Shown here: positions 30,221-40,700 of the stretch, in pieces
How positions within the stretch are numbered: position 1 is the first letter of the stretch
Layout of the letters: the number at the start of each line of letters is the position of its first letter
Assembly: GCA_030220185.1 (NCBI GenBank)
Contig: JASPKZ010005707.1
Location: 496,001-560,000 of the forward strand
Direction of reading: 5' to 3'
DNA from: Diploptera punctata
Taxonomy: Eukaryota > Arthropoda > Insecta > Blattodea > Blaberidae
DNA: 64,000 nt
The notes under the pieces: generated by a model
Seen by the model: the letters and a program-made list of their open reading frames with translations, nothing else
The model's database searches: none
Told to the model about the DNA's origin: nothing
Translations under genes and position numbers: made by a program

Positions 30221-31040
30221 CGCCCGTAGCGTAGTGGTTAAGGCACTGCGCCACTATAGTCCGTGAGGGCTAAAGTGTCTAGAATATTTTAGAAAGAGAA
30301 AGAGAGTACTCACCATCTTCTTTCTCACTCATACACATATCTCTTCACGGTGACAGCGGTAGGGCAGACACTCCCTGCAGTGAACATAGATCAGTGGTGG
30401 CATTCCCTTCTTCTAAAGATTCTTCCTGCCAAGTTTCTATGTCTTCATTTTCAGTTTCATCGTCGTCAAGCACAACACTCAATACAATATTTAAAGTTAC
30501 AGCTAAACTTTCTAACTCAGATACCATCTTGTTAAATTTTTGATTTTACACTAATATAATATCTCACAAACTACAAACGAACTCTGTAACAGTCGCCACT
30601 GACAAAAATTACGTGAACACAAGTGACTGGGCGGAAGTGGGGGTGGAGTTTTTCTAGCATTCCTAAGAAATTTTACAAGGGTAGCCCATTATAGTACACA
30701 TGTCACTCAGACTTCTAGCGAAGGGTGGAAGAACAGTTCTCTAGGCAAGGATAGCAGAAATTATGCCAACTTAAAACTTTTACACTATAGCCGGAAGGTC
30801 GAGGGTTCGAGTCCCAGTAGGGTCAGGATTTTTAAACTGACCTAAACTTTCTGGCAGCACTATGGCCCCGGGGTCGACTCAGCCTCTAACGGAAATGAGT
30901 ACCAGACGCTTGCTCTGGGGTAAAGGCGGCCGTCACGTAGGGCTGACAACCCGGCTGACATCAAGTGCTGATTGTCCAGAAAAGTGGGGAGCCTTACCTC
31001 CTACTCCCCAAGGGCCTCCTGAGGACGGTTGTGGGATACC
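30221..31040 (+). mobile_element. SINE-B copy 1, interrupted in its tRNA-like head
   Basis: The head CGTAGCGTAGTGGTTAAGGC has an A box; the B box GAGGGTTCGAGTCCC comes only after a 523-bp insertion (30260-30782). The body matches 33828-34132 in reverse (GTCGACTCAGCCTCTAACGG; GTAAAGGCGGCCGTCACG). The 3' end is CCCCAAGGGCCTCCTGAGG. Confidence 0.8.
30260..30782 (-). mobile_element. Unclassified insertion with 8-bp target duplication and exon-like frame
   Basis: CACTATAG flanks the insertion (30252-30259 and 30783-30790). The minus frame 30527-30345 begins MVSELESLAVTLNIVL and has an acidic VLDDDETENEDIETWQEE; a consensus donor GTGAGT lies just downstream at 30312. I see no clear terminal inverted repeat. 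Eight-base duplications fit hAT, P or Merlin elements. It may be a deleted DNA transposon that keeps its first exon. Confidence 0.6.
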
Positions 31041-31412
31041 TTTTTATGTATCTATCAAAATATTGTTGCAATTTTTTCTTTTATACAATATATAACTTGT
31101 GAAAGCGGCGAACGTTGTTCTGCCTGAACGTTCAATTCTCATGGCATAGCCGAACGATAAAAATGTTACTTTTTTACCATAAAATTCGCTAATTAATACG
31201 TAATTACAATTATTAGATAAGTTATGAAGATAAAATGATGTCACATTGTTTTCTCGCGTAATATGTCGATAATGCAGATGTCTTCTCATCTGACATAAAA
31301 AATCCTATAACCCGATCGCAGCGCCACCTACCGAGTCCAATTATGAATCTAAACCATCCAGGAAACCACTCAAACAATAAAAATGTTATCAAAATCGGTC
31401 CAATTGATTATT
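31041..31412. other. Non-genic sequence
   Basis: No feature recognised. Confidence 0.35.
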
Positions 31413-32330
31413 ACAAAGATAAATAACTGTCACAGGATTGATGATCGGGGCAGGAGGTGCTATACCTGGATTCTTAGCCAAATTTTGGATTTCCTTAGAT
31501 TTGGGCAGGGTGTATCTTTCTAAAATTGCCATCGCTGCCATTAGAGGATCAATTTCAATTGTATAGTTCTCATCACGGATTAAGCCCATGTGGCTTGTTC
31601 CGGTCTCATAGATTCTCATTCAAATGTTGGATCCATCTCTTCTTCGGTCTACCAACATTCCTGCGTCCTTTTGGTTTGTATTTAAGTATAATTTTGGGAA
31701 TGCGATCATCTTCCATTCTTTGAACACGTTCTTTCCATTTTTTTTCTAGATTCTGTTATTCTATCTAAGAGTTTAAAAATATTTAGCTCATTTCTAATAT
31801 TTTCACTTCTTCTCTTATCTAGAAGTTTGCAACCAGCCACACTTCTCAGAAATCTCATTTCAGCTGCTTCTATGATTTTCTCTTCTCTTTTAGTTAAAAC
31901 CCAAAATTCACTACCATACAATAGTAAGGGGACTGCCACTACTTTATAAAATTTTAGTTTTGTTTCTTTTCTTGTGCTTTTAAATATCCTTTTGATTGTT
32001 CCACATATATAATTAAATTTGTTGAATAGATCTTCATTTTTAAAATTGGAGATTTCATAACCCAGGTATTTAAAATGGTTCACTTGTTCAATGGGTTTCC
32101 CCTCCGGAATTATTTTAGCTCTTACGGTATCTGATCCCTTAAAAGCTAGGATTTTAAGAAACCATATTTACAAAATAACTACTTTATAGTATGTATACTT
32201 CAATTAGGCCTACAATTTGAATTTGTTTAAATGTATTAGAAAATGTATTTCATCAATTTAGAAAATTGTCTGTTTCACTTTGTCCTTGAGGCAATCCTCT
32301 AATGAGGAAAGTTTTATATAATAAAATATA
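31413..32330 (+). repeat. Dispersed repeat X, copy 2 (split by a LINE)
   Basis: Left part 31413-31562 and right part 32153-32330 are contiguous in the copy at 3126-3465; the 590 bp between is LINE sequence. The minus strand keeps QNLAKNPGIAPPAPIINPVT. Confidence 0.65.
31563..32152 (-). mobile_element. LINE reverse transcriptase fragment inserted in repeat X
   Basis: The minus frame 32083-31706 has NHFKYLGYEISNF, LLYGSEFWVLTKREEK, MRFLRSVAGCKLLDKRR and IRNELNIFKLLDRI. Upstream SFKGSDTVRAKI precedes it. The catalytic part is absent. Confidence 0.75.
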
Positions 32331-32339
32331 TATCATAAT

Positions 32340-33024
32340 CCGGTATCATGGCAGCTGCCGCCGTCTTCCGGAAACCAAACGCCATTCCTCTCTATCCATC
32401 CATTGATCTTCCTCCATTCCTCTGATATTCATAGCTGCTTGTACCCCTTCTATCCAAGTTTTCTTCGGTCTTCCTCTCTTCCTCCTTTCCATTGGGAACC
32501 ATTCCATAACAATTTTTTGGCAATCTTTGCTCTGGCATTCGTTTGACATGACCATACCACTGCAATCTTTTCTTTTCTATGATGTCTATGATGTCCGGCT
32601 CCTCTTGTACACCCATAATTTCCTTTATTTCTTTATTTCGTATTCTATCTATTCTAGATTTTCCAGCTGATCTTCTTAAAACATCCATTTCTGTACTTAA
32701 AATTCTTTTCATTTCCCTGGTAGAAATTTGCCAGACTTCAGCACCATATGTTAAAATGCTCAGAATTATGTTTTGATATATTTGTAATTTTCTATTTTTT
32801 GTAATATTTTTGCTCCACCAAACAGAGTTTAAAGCATTTATTGCTTGTTTTGTTCGTGCGATTCTATTTTTAATTTCCACTGTGTTATCGCCTGAATGGT
32901 CTAATATTGTTCCTAAATAAGTGCATTCAATACTAGGTTTTAGTTCTTCTCCATTGTTGAAATTTATATTTTCCATTTCTTCTCGTATACACAGGTATTT
33001 AGTTTTCTCAATGTATATATACAC
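32340..33024 (-). mobile_element. LINE reverse transcriptase fragment, 210-residue frame
   Basis: The longest open LINE frame on the minus strand: KTKYLCIREEM, IECTYLGTILDHSGD, ILTYGAEVWQISTRE, LQWYGHVKRM and a shifted ERRKRGRPKKTW. It covers the region after YADD to near the C-terminus. A frameshift near 32540 separates the GRP motif. Confidence 0.78.
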
Positions 33025-33087
33025 ATGTGTGTGTGTGTGTTTCGGAAAATTCTCTAAATACGATGTTTTATTAATACTGTGATATGA

Positions 33088-33330
33088 TTAATGATAAAAT
33101 GTATCATGGTACATGGTAGTGATGGTTATGAAACTGAGGAAATCACGAAAAACGTCCGTCAGATTGAATGTGTCTAGGATTTGAACTGGAATAGGAGTCG
33201 CTGCCGTTTGGTTGTGATGATGCATTTCTCTATTTCTCAGTGTGGTGACATAATTAATGTTTTGGTGCACGAGATGAAAGTGTACAGACTCCCTCGCAGT
33301 GTCCAGCTGAAGGAGGTCAATAGAGCACAT
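33088..33330 (-). CDS. Candidate terminal exon of an unidentified gene
   Basis: The minus strand has a strong acceptor: a pyrimidine-rich run (CTTTTTCTCCCACC) and GTTACAG at 33331. It is followed by 80 open codons starting MCSIDLLQLDTARESVHFHL and ending TTMYHDTFYH before TAA. It is not a reverse transcriptase and I do not recognise it. No upstream exon is visible. It could be a real last exon, a decayed one or chance. Confidence 0.25.
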   Translation of the reverse strand: MCSIDLLQLDTARESVHFHLVHQNINYVTTLRNREMHHHNQTAATPIPVQILDTFNLTDVFRDFLSFITITTMYHDTFYH

Positions 33331-33344
33331 CTGTAACGTAAACA

Positions 33345-33556
33345 AGGTGGGAGAAAAAGCGAAAGTTGCAATTAACGCATTCCATCCCCTCCCTAAGTGT
33401 TACATATTAAACTGCACTATTTGTTACATTATAAAAAATAATGTATTCAATCAAAACATCCTTGAGCCTTCAGCACTCCAACTGTCATGCGAACCTTATG
33501 TATGTACATGTGTTTGTATGTGTCTAACGTATTTATGTAGCTAATTCCAAGATTAA
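33345..33556. other. Non-genic sequence
   Basis: No feature recognised. Confidence 0.3.
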
Positions 33557-34244
33557 GAATATTTGAGAATATAGTTCTTAGCAACATTTATGGATCAAAG
33601 AGAGATGAACAGACAGGTGAATGGAGAAAACTACATAACAGTGAACTACGTGGAGCCAGATATAATAAGAACAGTTAGGTCTCGTATACTGCGATAGGCA
33701 GGACAGGTGGCACGAACGGGGAATGAGAGACTTGCATGGAAGTGTCTTGTAGGAAAACGAGAGCGAAAACGCCCAGTTGGTAGACCAAGAATGGTGGAAT
33801 AATAACGTTAGCTGTGATTTGAGGGAAGTAAAGTAAAGTAAAGTGATCCCACTACAGGCCTCGGGAGGCCCTTGGGGTAGTAGGAGGTTAAGGCTCCCAC
33901 TTTTTCTAGACAATCGGCACTTGATGTCAGCCGGGTTGTCAGAGCTGCGTGACGGCCGCCTTTACCTCCAGAACAAGCGCCTGGTACTCATTTCCGTTAG
34001 AGGCTGAGTCGACCCCAGGGTCATAGTGCCGCCAGAAGGTTTTGGTCAGTTTAAAAATCCTGACCCCACCGGGACTTGAACCCTCGACCTTCCGACTTGT
34101 AGCGCAGTGCCTTAACCACTACGCTACGGCGTGTAGATTATACAATTAGCTCAGGATAGGGATGTATGGAGAGCTTATGTCCGCGCGGCCATGAACCTAT
34201 CGGTTCGAGAGTGCCAGTGAGTGAGTGGGTGAGTGAGTGAGTGT
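33557..34244 (+). mobile_element. RTE-like LINE (main family) split by SINE-B
   Basis: The left part (33557-33825) runs to GATTTGAGGGAAGTA; the right part resumes at TAGATTATACA near 34131 and continues to AGTGCCAGTGAGTGAGTG. The SINE between disrupts the codons for REVDYT. Confidence 0.75.
33828..34132 (-). mobile_element. SINE-B copy 2 (intact head)
   Basis: The minus strand has GCCGTAGCGTAGTGGTTAAG and B box GAGGGTTCAAGTCCC, the body shared with 30791-31040, and a tail (CTTTA)n. TA or TAG may be part of its short target duplication. Confidence 0.8.
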
Positions 34245-34610
34245 GAGTGATATATGGTTCCAATGTTCTTAGAAAATGTTTTGGACCAAAGAGGGTTGAA
34301 CAGACAGGTGAATGGAGAAGACTACATAACAATGAACTACATGGTATTTATAGTAAGCCAGATATAAGAAGAACAGTTAAGTCTCGTAGGCTGCGATGGG
34401 CAGGACATGTTACACGTATGGGGAATGAAAGACATGCATGGAAGCTTCTTGTAGGAAAACCAGAGAAAACTGCCCAGTTGGTAGGCCAAGAAAGAGGTGG
34501 GAGAATAACATTAACTATGATTTGAGGGAAGTAGATTATACAGTGAATAATTGGTAAGCATTATATCAGGATAGGGATGTATGGAGAGCGTAATGTAGTA
34601 ATCTCACGAA
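34245..34610 (+). mobile_element. RTE-like LINE (main family), 3' piece
   Basis: The plus frame has NVLRKCFGPKRVEQTGEWRR, LRWAGHVTRM and KLLVGKPEKT, then a frameshift. Confidence 0.7.
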
Positions 34611-34734
34611 AAGGTGCAAAAACTCGCAACAAATTGTCTTCATTTCACTTAATTTCACCCCCCCCAAATACTTATTTTGAACTATTAGTTATGAAAACAG
34701 CTATATATTCGGAATGGTGCCGCACATCAAAATT

Positions 34735-35070
34735 CTTTCCATGGTTATAACAGTAAACTACATGGTCTTCATAGGAAGCCAGATATAATAAGAACAGTTA
34801 AGTCTCGTAGACTGCGATGGGCATACATGTTGCACGTATGGGGAATGAAAGACTTGCATGGAAGGTTCTTGTGGAAAACCAGAGGAAAACGCCCAGTTGG
34901 TAGACCAAGAATGAGGTGGGAGAATAACATTAACCGTGATTTGAAAGAAGTAGATTACACGGAGGATGACTGGCAAACAATAGCTCAGGATAGGGATGTG
35001 TGGAGAGCTTATGTCCGCGCGATCATGAACCTACGGGTTCAATAGAGCCAATGAGTTAGTTAGTTAGATA
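34735..35070 (+). mobile_element. RTE-like LINE (main family), 3' piece
   Basis: Two frames together cover SKLHGLHRKPDIIRTVKSRR and GRPRMRWENNINRDLKEVDY to the 3' end CAATGAGTTAGTTAG. A deletion near 34824 (GGGCATACATG) breaks the frame. Confidence 0.7.
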
Positions 35071-35154
35071 TACATTTGTTATAATTTTTTTAATGTTGAT
35101 TAAGTCCAAATAACTTCGTTTCATCCCGATCTAATCCTTTGACAAATTAAGTAT

Positions 35155-36016
35155 ATACATTCATAGTGTTCTGCCAAGAGTGGGTCTTTCACTGCAAACT
35201 CTGCATTCTCCACTCTTTCCTTAACTCAGCTTTCTTTTTTTGTATCCGCATATAAACCATTAATGTTAATATCGTCTAACAGCTGATGTCTTTTTCCGCC
35301 TCTGACATTCTTTCCGTCGACCATTCCTTCTAGGGAATCCGTCAGCAGCCAGTTTCTTCTTAGCTAATGACCAATCCAATTTCTCTTCTTTATGAGTTCG
35401 AGCAATGTTCTTCGTTCACCCACTCTGTCCAGCACATCTTCATTTTTTATTTTTTCTGTCCATTTTATACGTTCCATCCTTCTCCATATCCACATCTTAA
35501 AAGCTTCCACTCGCTTTTCCTCATTCCGTCGTAATGTCCAAGTCTCTGCACCATACAATGCTACACTCCACACAAAGCACTTCACAATTATATATCTGGC
35601 TTGACTTGGTAAAGAGAGAGATGGAGATACATGGATATATCCTTAGCTGCTTTCGACCAGTTACAAAAGAAAGAACCCACCCTGTTTTCAGTTTTCGTCT
35701 CCCCCCTTGCCCCTATTATCATCTGGTGAAGAAAACCGGCAACATTGGTGCAGAGATGAGCACAGCTGTCTCTTTCTACAAGTTTATTGCAAAGTTAAGC
35801 CAGACGAATAATAGCCTCTTCCGTAATTCTTTTGCCAAAGGTCTGCTGAAAATGCTTCTCTTCTTGTTAAAAGCTTCTTTTGCCATTGCTATCTCCTGCT
35901 TTACTTCTTGACCGCAGTTCATATTACAGCTGATAGTACAACCCAAGTATTTTAAGCTCTCCACTTTTTTAATGGCCTCATGTTTATCTTCCTTAGTTTT
36001 GCTTCCTATAACGCTG
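35155..36016 (-). mobile_element. LINE reverse transcriptase (SINE-C partner), 3' half
   Basis: The minus strand has VIGSKTKEDKHEAIKKVES, LKYLGCTISCNMN, IFSRPLAKELRKRLL, then VALYGAETWTLRRNEEKRVE, LLELIKKRNWIGH and DSLEGMVDGK. About 200 bp of unrelated sequence lies in the middle (near 35600-35820). The 3' end (TTGCAGTGAAAGACCCACTC) matches SINE-C. The upstream part of the same element lies beyond two insertions, at 36545-36631 and from 37430. Confidence 0.8.
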
Positions 36017-36544
36017 GTCAACATGATTTTTGTCTCATGAATACCAATAGTTGTACTTAATGCAGTTTTTTATCGTGTTTTCAAATATGTATTCGGAATT
36101 TCTGCATCACCCACAGTTTTTTATTTCAATTTCAATTAATGGATTTAAACAATTATTTTTAATAAACTATTTTCGTCCATTTGTAAAATAAAACCAAAGA
36201 GCTAACTAAAATGGTTTCAGCTGTGGAAAAGAGATATCAAAGGAAATGGAATCCTAATATGCTGGCCGATTATTGTTGGACCATCAAGAGGGATGCTCCA
36301 TAGGCGAAATGTGGCAGAAAGTCGTAATTTATTACTTTCTAGGTGAGTCATAATGTTCGAATATTGTGTAGTTACGAATGTAGAAAACATTAAAGTGTTT
36401 GAAATTATAAAATGCCTGTCTATCAGAAACCTTGCGTGATGGAGAAACACCGCTATTATATTTGAATTAAGGAGAGAAAATACTATCAGAATCACATATT
36501 GTTCTTTCTGAGACAAAAAAAGTATATTTTTTGTTATTCAGTTT
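36017..36544 (+). mobile_element. Dispersed repeat Y, copy 3
   Basis: Inverted relative to copies 1 and 2. The plus strand reads EKRYQRKWNPNMLADYCW, then a stop before the AK-RKS part. It has the empty MITE site GTACTTAATGC. It is inserted in the LINE just after its KTKVM codons. Confidence 0.65.
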
Positions 36545-36631
36545 AATCATTACCTTCGTCTTATTTATATTTATCTTCATCCCATAATCCTTGTCATTTA
36601 GCTCCATCAGCATGTTAATCAGTGTCATTAC
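36545..36631 (-). mobile_element. LINE reverse transcriptase, middle piece
   Basis: MTLINMLMELNDKDYGMKIN and INKTKVM on the minus strand link the 3' half (35155-36016) to the catalytic box at 37440-37490. Confidence 0.75.
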
Positions 36632-37429
36632 TAGACTCCGGATGTTAGGCACTGAGAAAGTTCAAAATAAGCAGGCAAAAAGGCACTAAAAATCATTAAT
36701 ATAGGCACTAAAAATCAAAATAGGCTCTTACAAAAAATGGACTACAACATACATCTTTACAGCCTTACGTAAAGAATATAAAAATATCCTATCAATAGCG
36801 TACGAAGATATCAGAGATGATTTTGGAACTTGTTTGCCTATAGGCCTACTTATGTTTTGCAGTGTGTAGGCCCTACGTGCTGCGAAACATGGCACTTCTT
36901 CGCGCAATTCACCGAAATTTTACACACTTTGCAAAACAATATTGAACCATCACTTGAGAATATTTCCGCGCCAAATTCTTTCACGAAATTAGTCAGTTTG
37001 TCTTTTTACTGTTTTACTATTGTCCGTTCTGTAGGCATCGTAAAAAAAGTGTTCTAAAAGAAAAAAAGCCACATTCACTTGTCGTACCACTTTGTTTTTG
37101 AAGCACCTGTCTGTGAACGATGACTACAGACTGAATTCAGTGTTATCAAAATTAAAAATAATCTTGTCAGTCAATTAAAGGTTTCTATGCAAAGATGTGT
37201 GTCATGAAGTTTGTCCATTTCAATTAATTTCATTGAAATAGTAAGTTAATTTGGAGACAAGAATGGCAAATAGGTATTTATAGGCATTGTAAGCTGAAAT
37301 AGGCATTTATAGGCAAAATTAACTTAATGGAAAACAGCTCTAGGGTCGTCGGTATGAACTTATATGAAGTCACTTTTACAATTTCTATAATAAATAACTG
37401 TAGGCATTTTCCCTAACATCCGGTCTCTA
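36632..37429 (-). mobile_element. hAT-like DNA transposon (798 bp, non-autonomous)
   Basis: Ends TAGACTCCGGATGTTAGG and, inverted, TAGAGACCGGATGTTAGG. It is flanked by 8-bp duplications GTCATTAC (36624-36631 and 37430-37437), the hAT hallmark. Subterminal TAGGCACTAAAAATC motifs repeat. The minus strand holds a transposase N-terminal remnant. Confidence 0.88.
36850..37038 (-). pseudogene. hAT transposase N-terminal remnant with BED-type zinc finger
   Basis: From ATG at 37038: MPTERTIVKQ, a stop, then KDKLTNFVKEFGAEIF, DGSILFCKVCKISVNCAKKC and HVSQHVGPTHCKT before TAA. The C-x2-C ... H-x5-H pattern is that of the BED finger at the N-terminus of hAT transposases. The rest of the enzyme is missing. 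Confidence 0.7.
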
Positions 37430-37437
37430 GTCATTAC

Positions 37438-37500
37438 ATATTCAGGTAGCAAAGCCTCATCATCAGCAAATCCTTTTTTGCTTTGTTATTTCGACTGCAT
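37438..37500 (-). mobile_element. LINE reverse transcriptase catalytic box
   Basis: The minus strand has KGFADDEALLPEYVM; FADD is the catalytic box. The frame continues into MTLINMLMEL at 36631 when the hAT element and one duplication are left out. Confidence 0.75.
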
Positions 37501-37501
37501 A

Positions 37502-37838
37502 AAATAAATTAATTTAAAATATACCTTCTTAGGTAAAATCCGTCGTCCTCAACTATTACAATATGTAATCTTTATGCCTGTAGGCCTTACAGAACATCCG
37601 TTCCATCTTCAGCAGGTCACTCTTCTCTACAGTATCCAGTATGATGTTGATGCTGGTCACGACAACACCACATTAGGACCAGCGGCATCAACCATCATAC
37701 TAGATATTGTAGCGAAGAAGGACCTGCTGAAGATGGAACGGATGTTCTGAAAGGCCTACAGGCATAAATATTACATATTTTATAAGTTGAGGACGACGGA
37801 TTTTACCTAAGAAGGTACATTTTAAATTATTTTATTTT
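37502..37838. mobile_element. Foldback element F1
   Basis: Arms of about 150 bp: CTTAGGTAAAATCCGTCG, CGTCCTCAACTATT and CATCCGTTCCATCTTCAGCA on the left are answered by their complements on the right. It shares the GTTGAGGACG motif with F2 (46890-47190). Confidence 0.8.
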
Positions 37839-38343
37839 ACGACTCTCCACCTCAACGATTTTAACAATGCATTTTATTAGTTTTGACTGCATGATGTCAA
37901 ATTGACAAATTAGTGATTGGAAAATCCACTAGCAATAAATTTATCATTTCATAATTAGTTCAATATTAATAATAATAATCAATGTGACGTGCTCTAGAAT
38001 AATTTATTGACTTTAATTATAAGTTAATTACTTTCACTTCGTAGGAACAATAAAATGTATTTGGTCAGTAAAAGTATATTTCACAAGGTCACTCTGTAAA
38101 GTACAATCACTTGATAGTAATATTAGCACATTTATAAAACCAACGAACTTGACCAAGACATTGTAAATTACCTACAATTACGTTAATCAGCTTAGCGTTT
38201 ACATAATGTAAAGTGACATAAACTTTACAAGCCACTTCCATCAACTGTCACTTGTTCAACATCTCACTCATTCCTGTTCACATTCCATCAATGAACATAT
38301 TAATAAAAGAACATAATTTTATTAAGAACATTATATTAGTTCA
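37839..38343. other. AT-rich non-genic sequence
   Basis: No feature recognised. Confidence 0.4.
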
Positions 38344-38355
38344 GTATTTTGACAA

Positions 38356-39050
38356 TCCCTCCATGGTATCTTTACCTTGTCGTTGTGGAGTGGCTTGCGT
38401 GCTTAAATGATCCTGAGAGCTATGCCGGCGGTAGCATTGCTGCCGATAGGGTTACCCATGCCGGACTAGTCGAAGGAGATAAGCCAGACGAAAAAAGTAC
38501 CTTGGTCGAAAGAGTGACGATCTTTCACCGTAAAAATACAACCGTCAAGAAATGCGGACATGGGTTCAACTGGGGTAAAATTTTCCGGAGCTCAAATAGT
38601 CCCCCATTCGGTTCTCCGGGCGGGGACTACTTCAGGGAACCCATGCCAAAGGCCTAAAGTACTTAGGAAAATTTTTGGACCAAAGAGATATGAACAGACA
38701 GGTGAATGGAGAAGACTGCATAACAATGAACTACATGGTCTTTATAGGAAGCCAGATATAATAAGAACAGTTAAGTCTCGTAGACTGCGATAGGCAGGAC
38801 ATGTTGTACGTATGGGGAATAAAAGACTTGCATGGAAGCTTCATGTAGGAAAGCCAGAGGGAAAACGGCAAGTTCGTAGACCAAGAATGAGGTCGGAGAA
38901 TAACATTAACTATGATTTGAGGGAAGTAGATTATACAGGATATGATTGGAAAGCATTAGCTCAGGATAGGGATGTATGGAGAGCTTATGACCGCGCGGCC
39001 ATGAACCTACGGGTTCGATAGTTCCAGTGAGTAAGTAAGTAGGTTAGTAA
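38356..39050 (+). mobile_element. Composite RTE element: leader joined to 3' end, with 12-bp target duplication
   Basis: GTATTTTGACAA flanks the unit (38344-38355 and 39051-39062). The first 300 bases (GAGAGCTATGCCGGCGGTAG, GGGTTCAACTGGGGTAAAAT, CTCCGGGCGGGGACTAC) are not from the known reverse transcriptase region. From about 38657 (AAAGTACTTAGG) the main RTE 3' part follows to GTAAGTAAGT. A second unit with the same 5' segment inverted is at 54325-54794. Confidence 0.8.
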
Positions 39051-39062
39051 GTATTTTGACAA

Positions 39063-39310
39063 GGTTATACGAAAATGGAAAAAATCAAGGCCAATAGGAA
39101 TACAAATTAATAAGGAAATGTATATGAATATTTTAATGTATGCAGATGATCTGGTAATTATACAGAAGTCAGAGGATGATTTACAAAGAGCCATTTACAT
39201 GTTGAATCAATTAGGACTCTATTATAATCTCAAAGTCTCAACTTCAAAAACTAAAATTATGGCTTTCAAGGGCAAAGTGCCAGTCAGAAAAACAAAAATG
39301 AACCCAATAC
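39063..39310 (+). mobile_element. LINE reverse transcriptase fragment with YADD box
   Basis: The plus frame has NILMYADDLVIIQKSEDDLQ, then YNLKVSTSKTKIMAFKGK. YADD is the catalytic box of reverse transcriptases. The frame is broken after KMN at about 39305 by the half foldback; related sequence resumes near 39565 (LGSIITSLGTCERDVQSKIA). Confidence 0.82.
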
Positions 39311-39329
39311 ATTTAACCCCCTGTACCAG

Positions 39330-39470
39330 ATCTTCAGTGAAACACCAGTTTTGAATCCTGCCGATGATGGAACAAGTCCCGAAAGCGCTACAGTTAAATA
39401 ATTAAATAAGTTGAGGAGACGCACCTTTCAGGTGAATATTCCATAATTTTATATTAATTGTGAATATTAC
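39330..39470. repeat. Half copy of the foldback family
   Basis: GTTGAGGAGACGCACCTTTC and AGGTGAATATTCCATAATTT match one arm of F3 (59646-59772); the opposite arm is missing. Confidence 0.6.
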
Positions 39471-39559
39471 CTCAACGGAACACATCATCAATCTTATAAA
39501 AATTTAAGTAGTATCTACTGATTGATGTTTTATGTTATTTTATTAAAATATTAAATAAA

Positions 39560-40075
39560 TTAAATGTCTTGGGTCAATAATTACAAGTTTAGGTACCTGT
39601 GAAAGAGATGTTCAAAGTAAAATTGCAAAGGGAAAAAATTCAACTAAGACATTACATGGAATAATTTGGAACATAAATATTACAAAGGAAACTAAAATGA
39701 AAAATTTATAAGAGCATAATACAGAATATTTTGTCATATGGAAATGAAACTTGGTCTCTGACGGAATTTCAAATGAATAAAATTAGAATAGTTGAATTTG
39801 ATTATCTTAGAAGAAGCCTCCAAAAAACTAGACAGGATAAAATAAGAAATCATTTCCTTTGGAGAGAAATGATTGTCACCACATCTGTTTGTTAAGAGGA
39901 TTGAAAATCAAACGCTTAAATGGTATGGCCATGCACAAAGAATGGAAAATGAAAGATGGCCAAAAAATATATACGAAATATATATGATTTTAACAGTACG
40001 GACAATGTTTATTAGTTGAAACAACAGGAGGCCTTGAGAACAATTATTGATAACATGGCCGCAAGAACGTATCTA
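39560..40075 (+). mobile_element. LINE reverse transcriptase, decayed C-terminal part
   Basis: SIITSLGTCERDVQSKIAKG, then a degraded YGNETWS and LKWYGHAQRMENERWPKN across frames. It is the continuation of the element at 39063. The tail part from about 40005 belongs to a repeat also present inverted at 45895-46215. Confidence 0.6.
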
Positions 40076-40083
40076 TTGTTTTC

Positions 40084-40440
40084 TCCATCCATCCATCCAT
40101 CCATAGTAATTCTGCCCGAGGGCAGGTCCTTCACTGCAATCATAGCAATTCCATGCTATGCTTGCAGCTTTACTGGGGAATTGTAGGTGTGGTAGATTCC
40201 CGTTGCCTTCCACGCCGGTGAAGGATGATGATGATAATGATAAGGATGGTGATGATGATGATGATGATGGCCATATGATTTCGGGGACCGTTTGGGCCTT
40301 AAAGTTTTCCTGACATTTGTCTTACAGGTGAGGAAAAACCCCGATAAACATCTCACCCTGAAAAACTGTCCCGACCGGGGATTGAACCCGAGCCCGCTGC
40401 GTGACAAGGCAGCACGCTACCTCGAGACCACAGCGCAGCG
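40084..40440 (-). mobile_element. SINE-C copy 4
   Basis: Full-length, with B box GGGTTCAATCCC on the minus strand, (CATC)n tail and hairpin CTGCCC-GA-GGGCAG. It is absent from the related sequence at about 46140-46170, giving an empty site. Confidence 0.82.
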
Positions 40441-40700
40441 GAGGTCTTATTTTTGTTTTATATAGTTTCAAATAAAGTTCAGTTCATTTAAAATGCAGTG
40501 ATTTGTTTCGTATAATGTATATTAACACTACCTTTTGGATATTTTTCTGTGTATACATTGTATGTAGTATACATAGAGGGCAGTGGTTTTACTTCCCGCA
40601 CGTGGGTGTAAATGTAATATTACAGTATATTTATTTAGGTTGGCAACCCCGAAATATAGGAAGTTCAACTTTCAATAATGGTCGTCATTGCAGGTAAGTA
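40441..40700 (+). repeat. Dispersed repeat Z, copy 1
   Basis: TTCAAATAAAGTTCAGTTCA, GCACGTGGGTGTAAATG and TTTAGGTTGGCAACCCCG match 45895-46215 in inverse orientation; it extends left of the SINE to about 40005. Confidence 0.65.
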
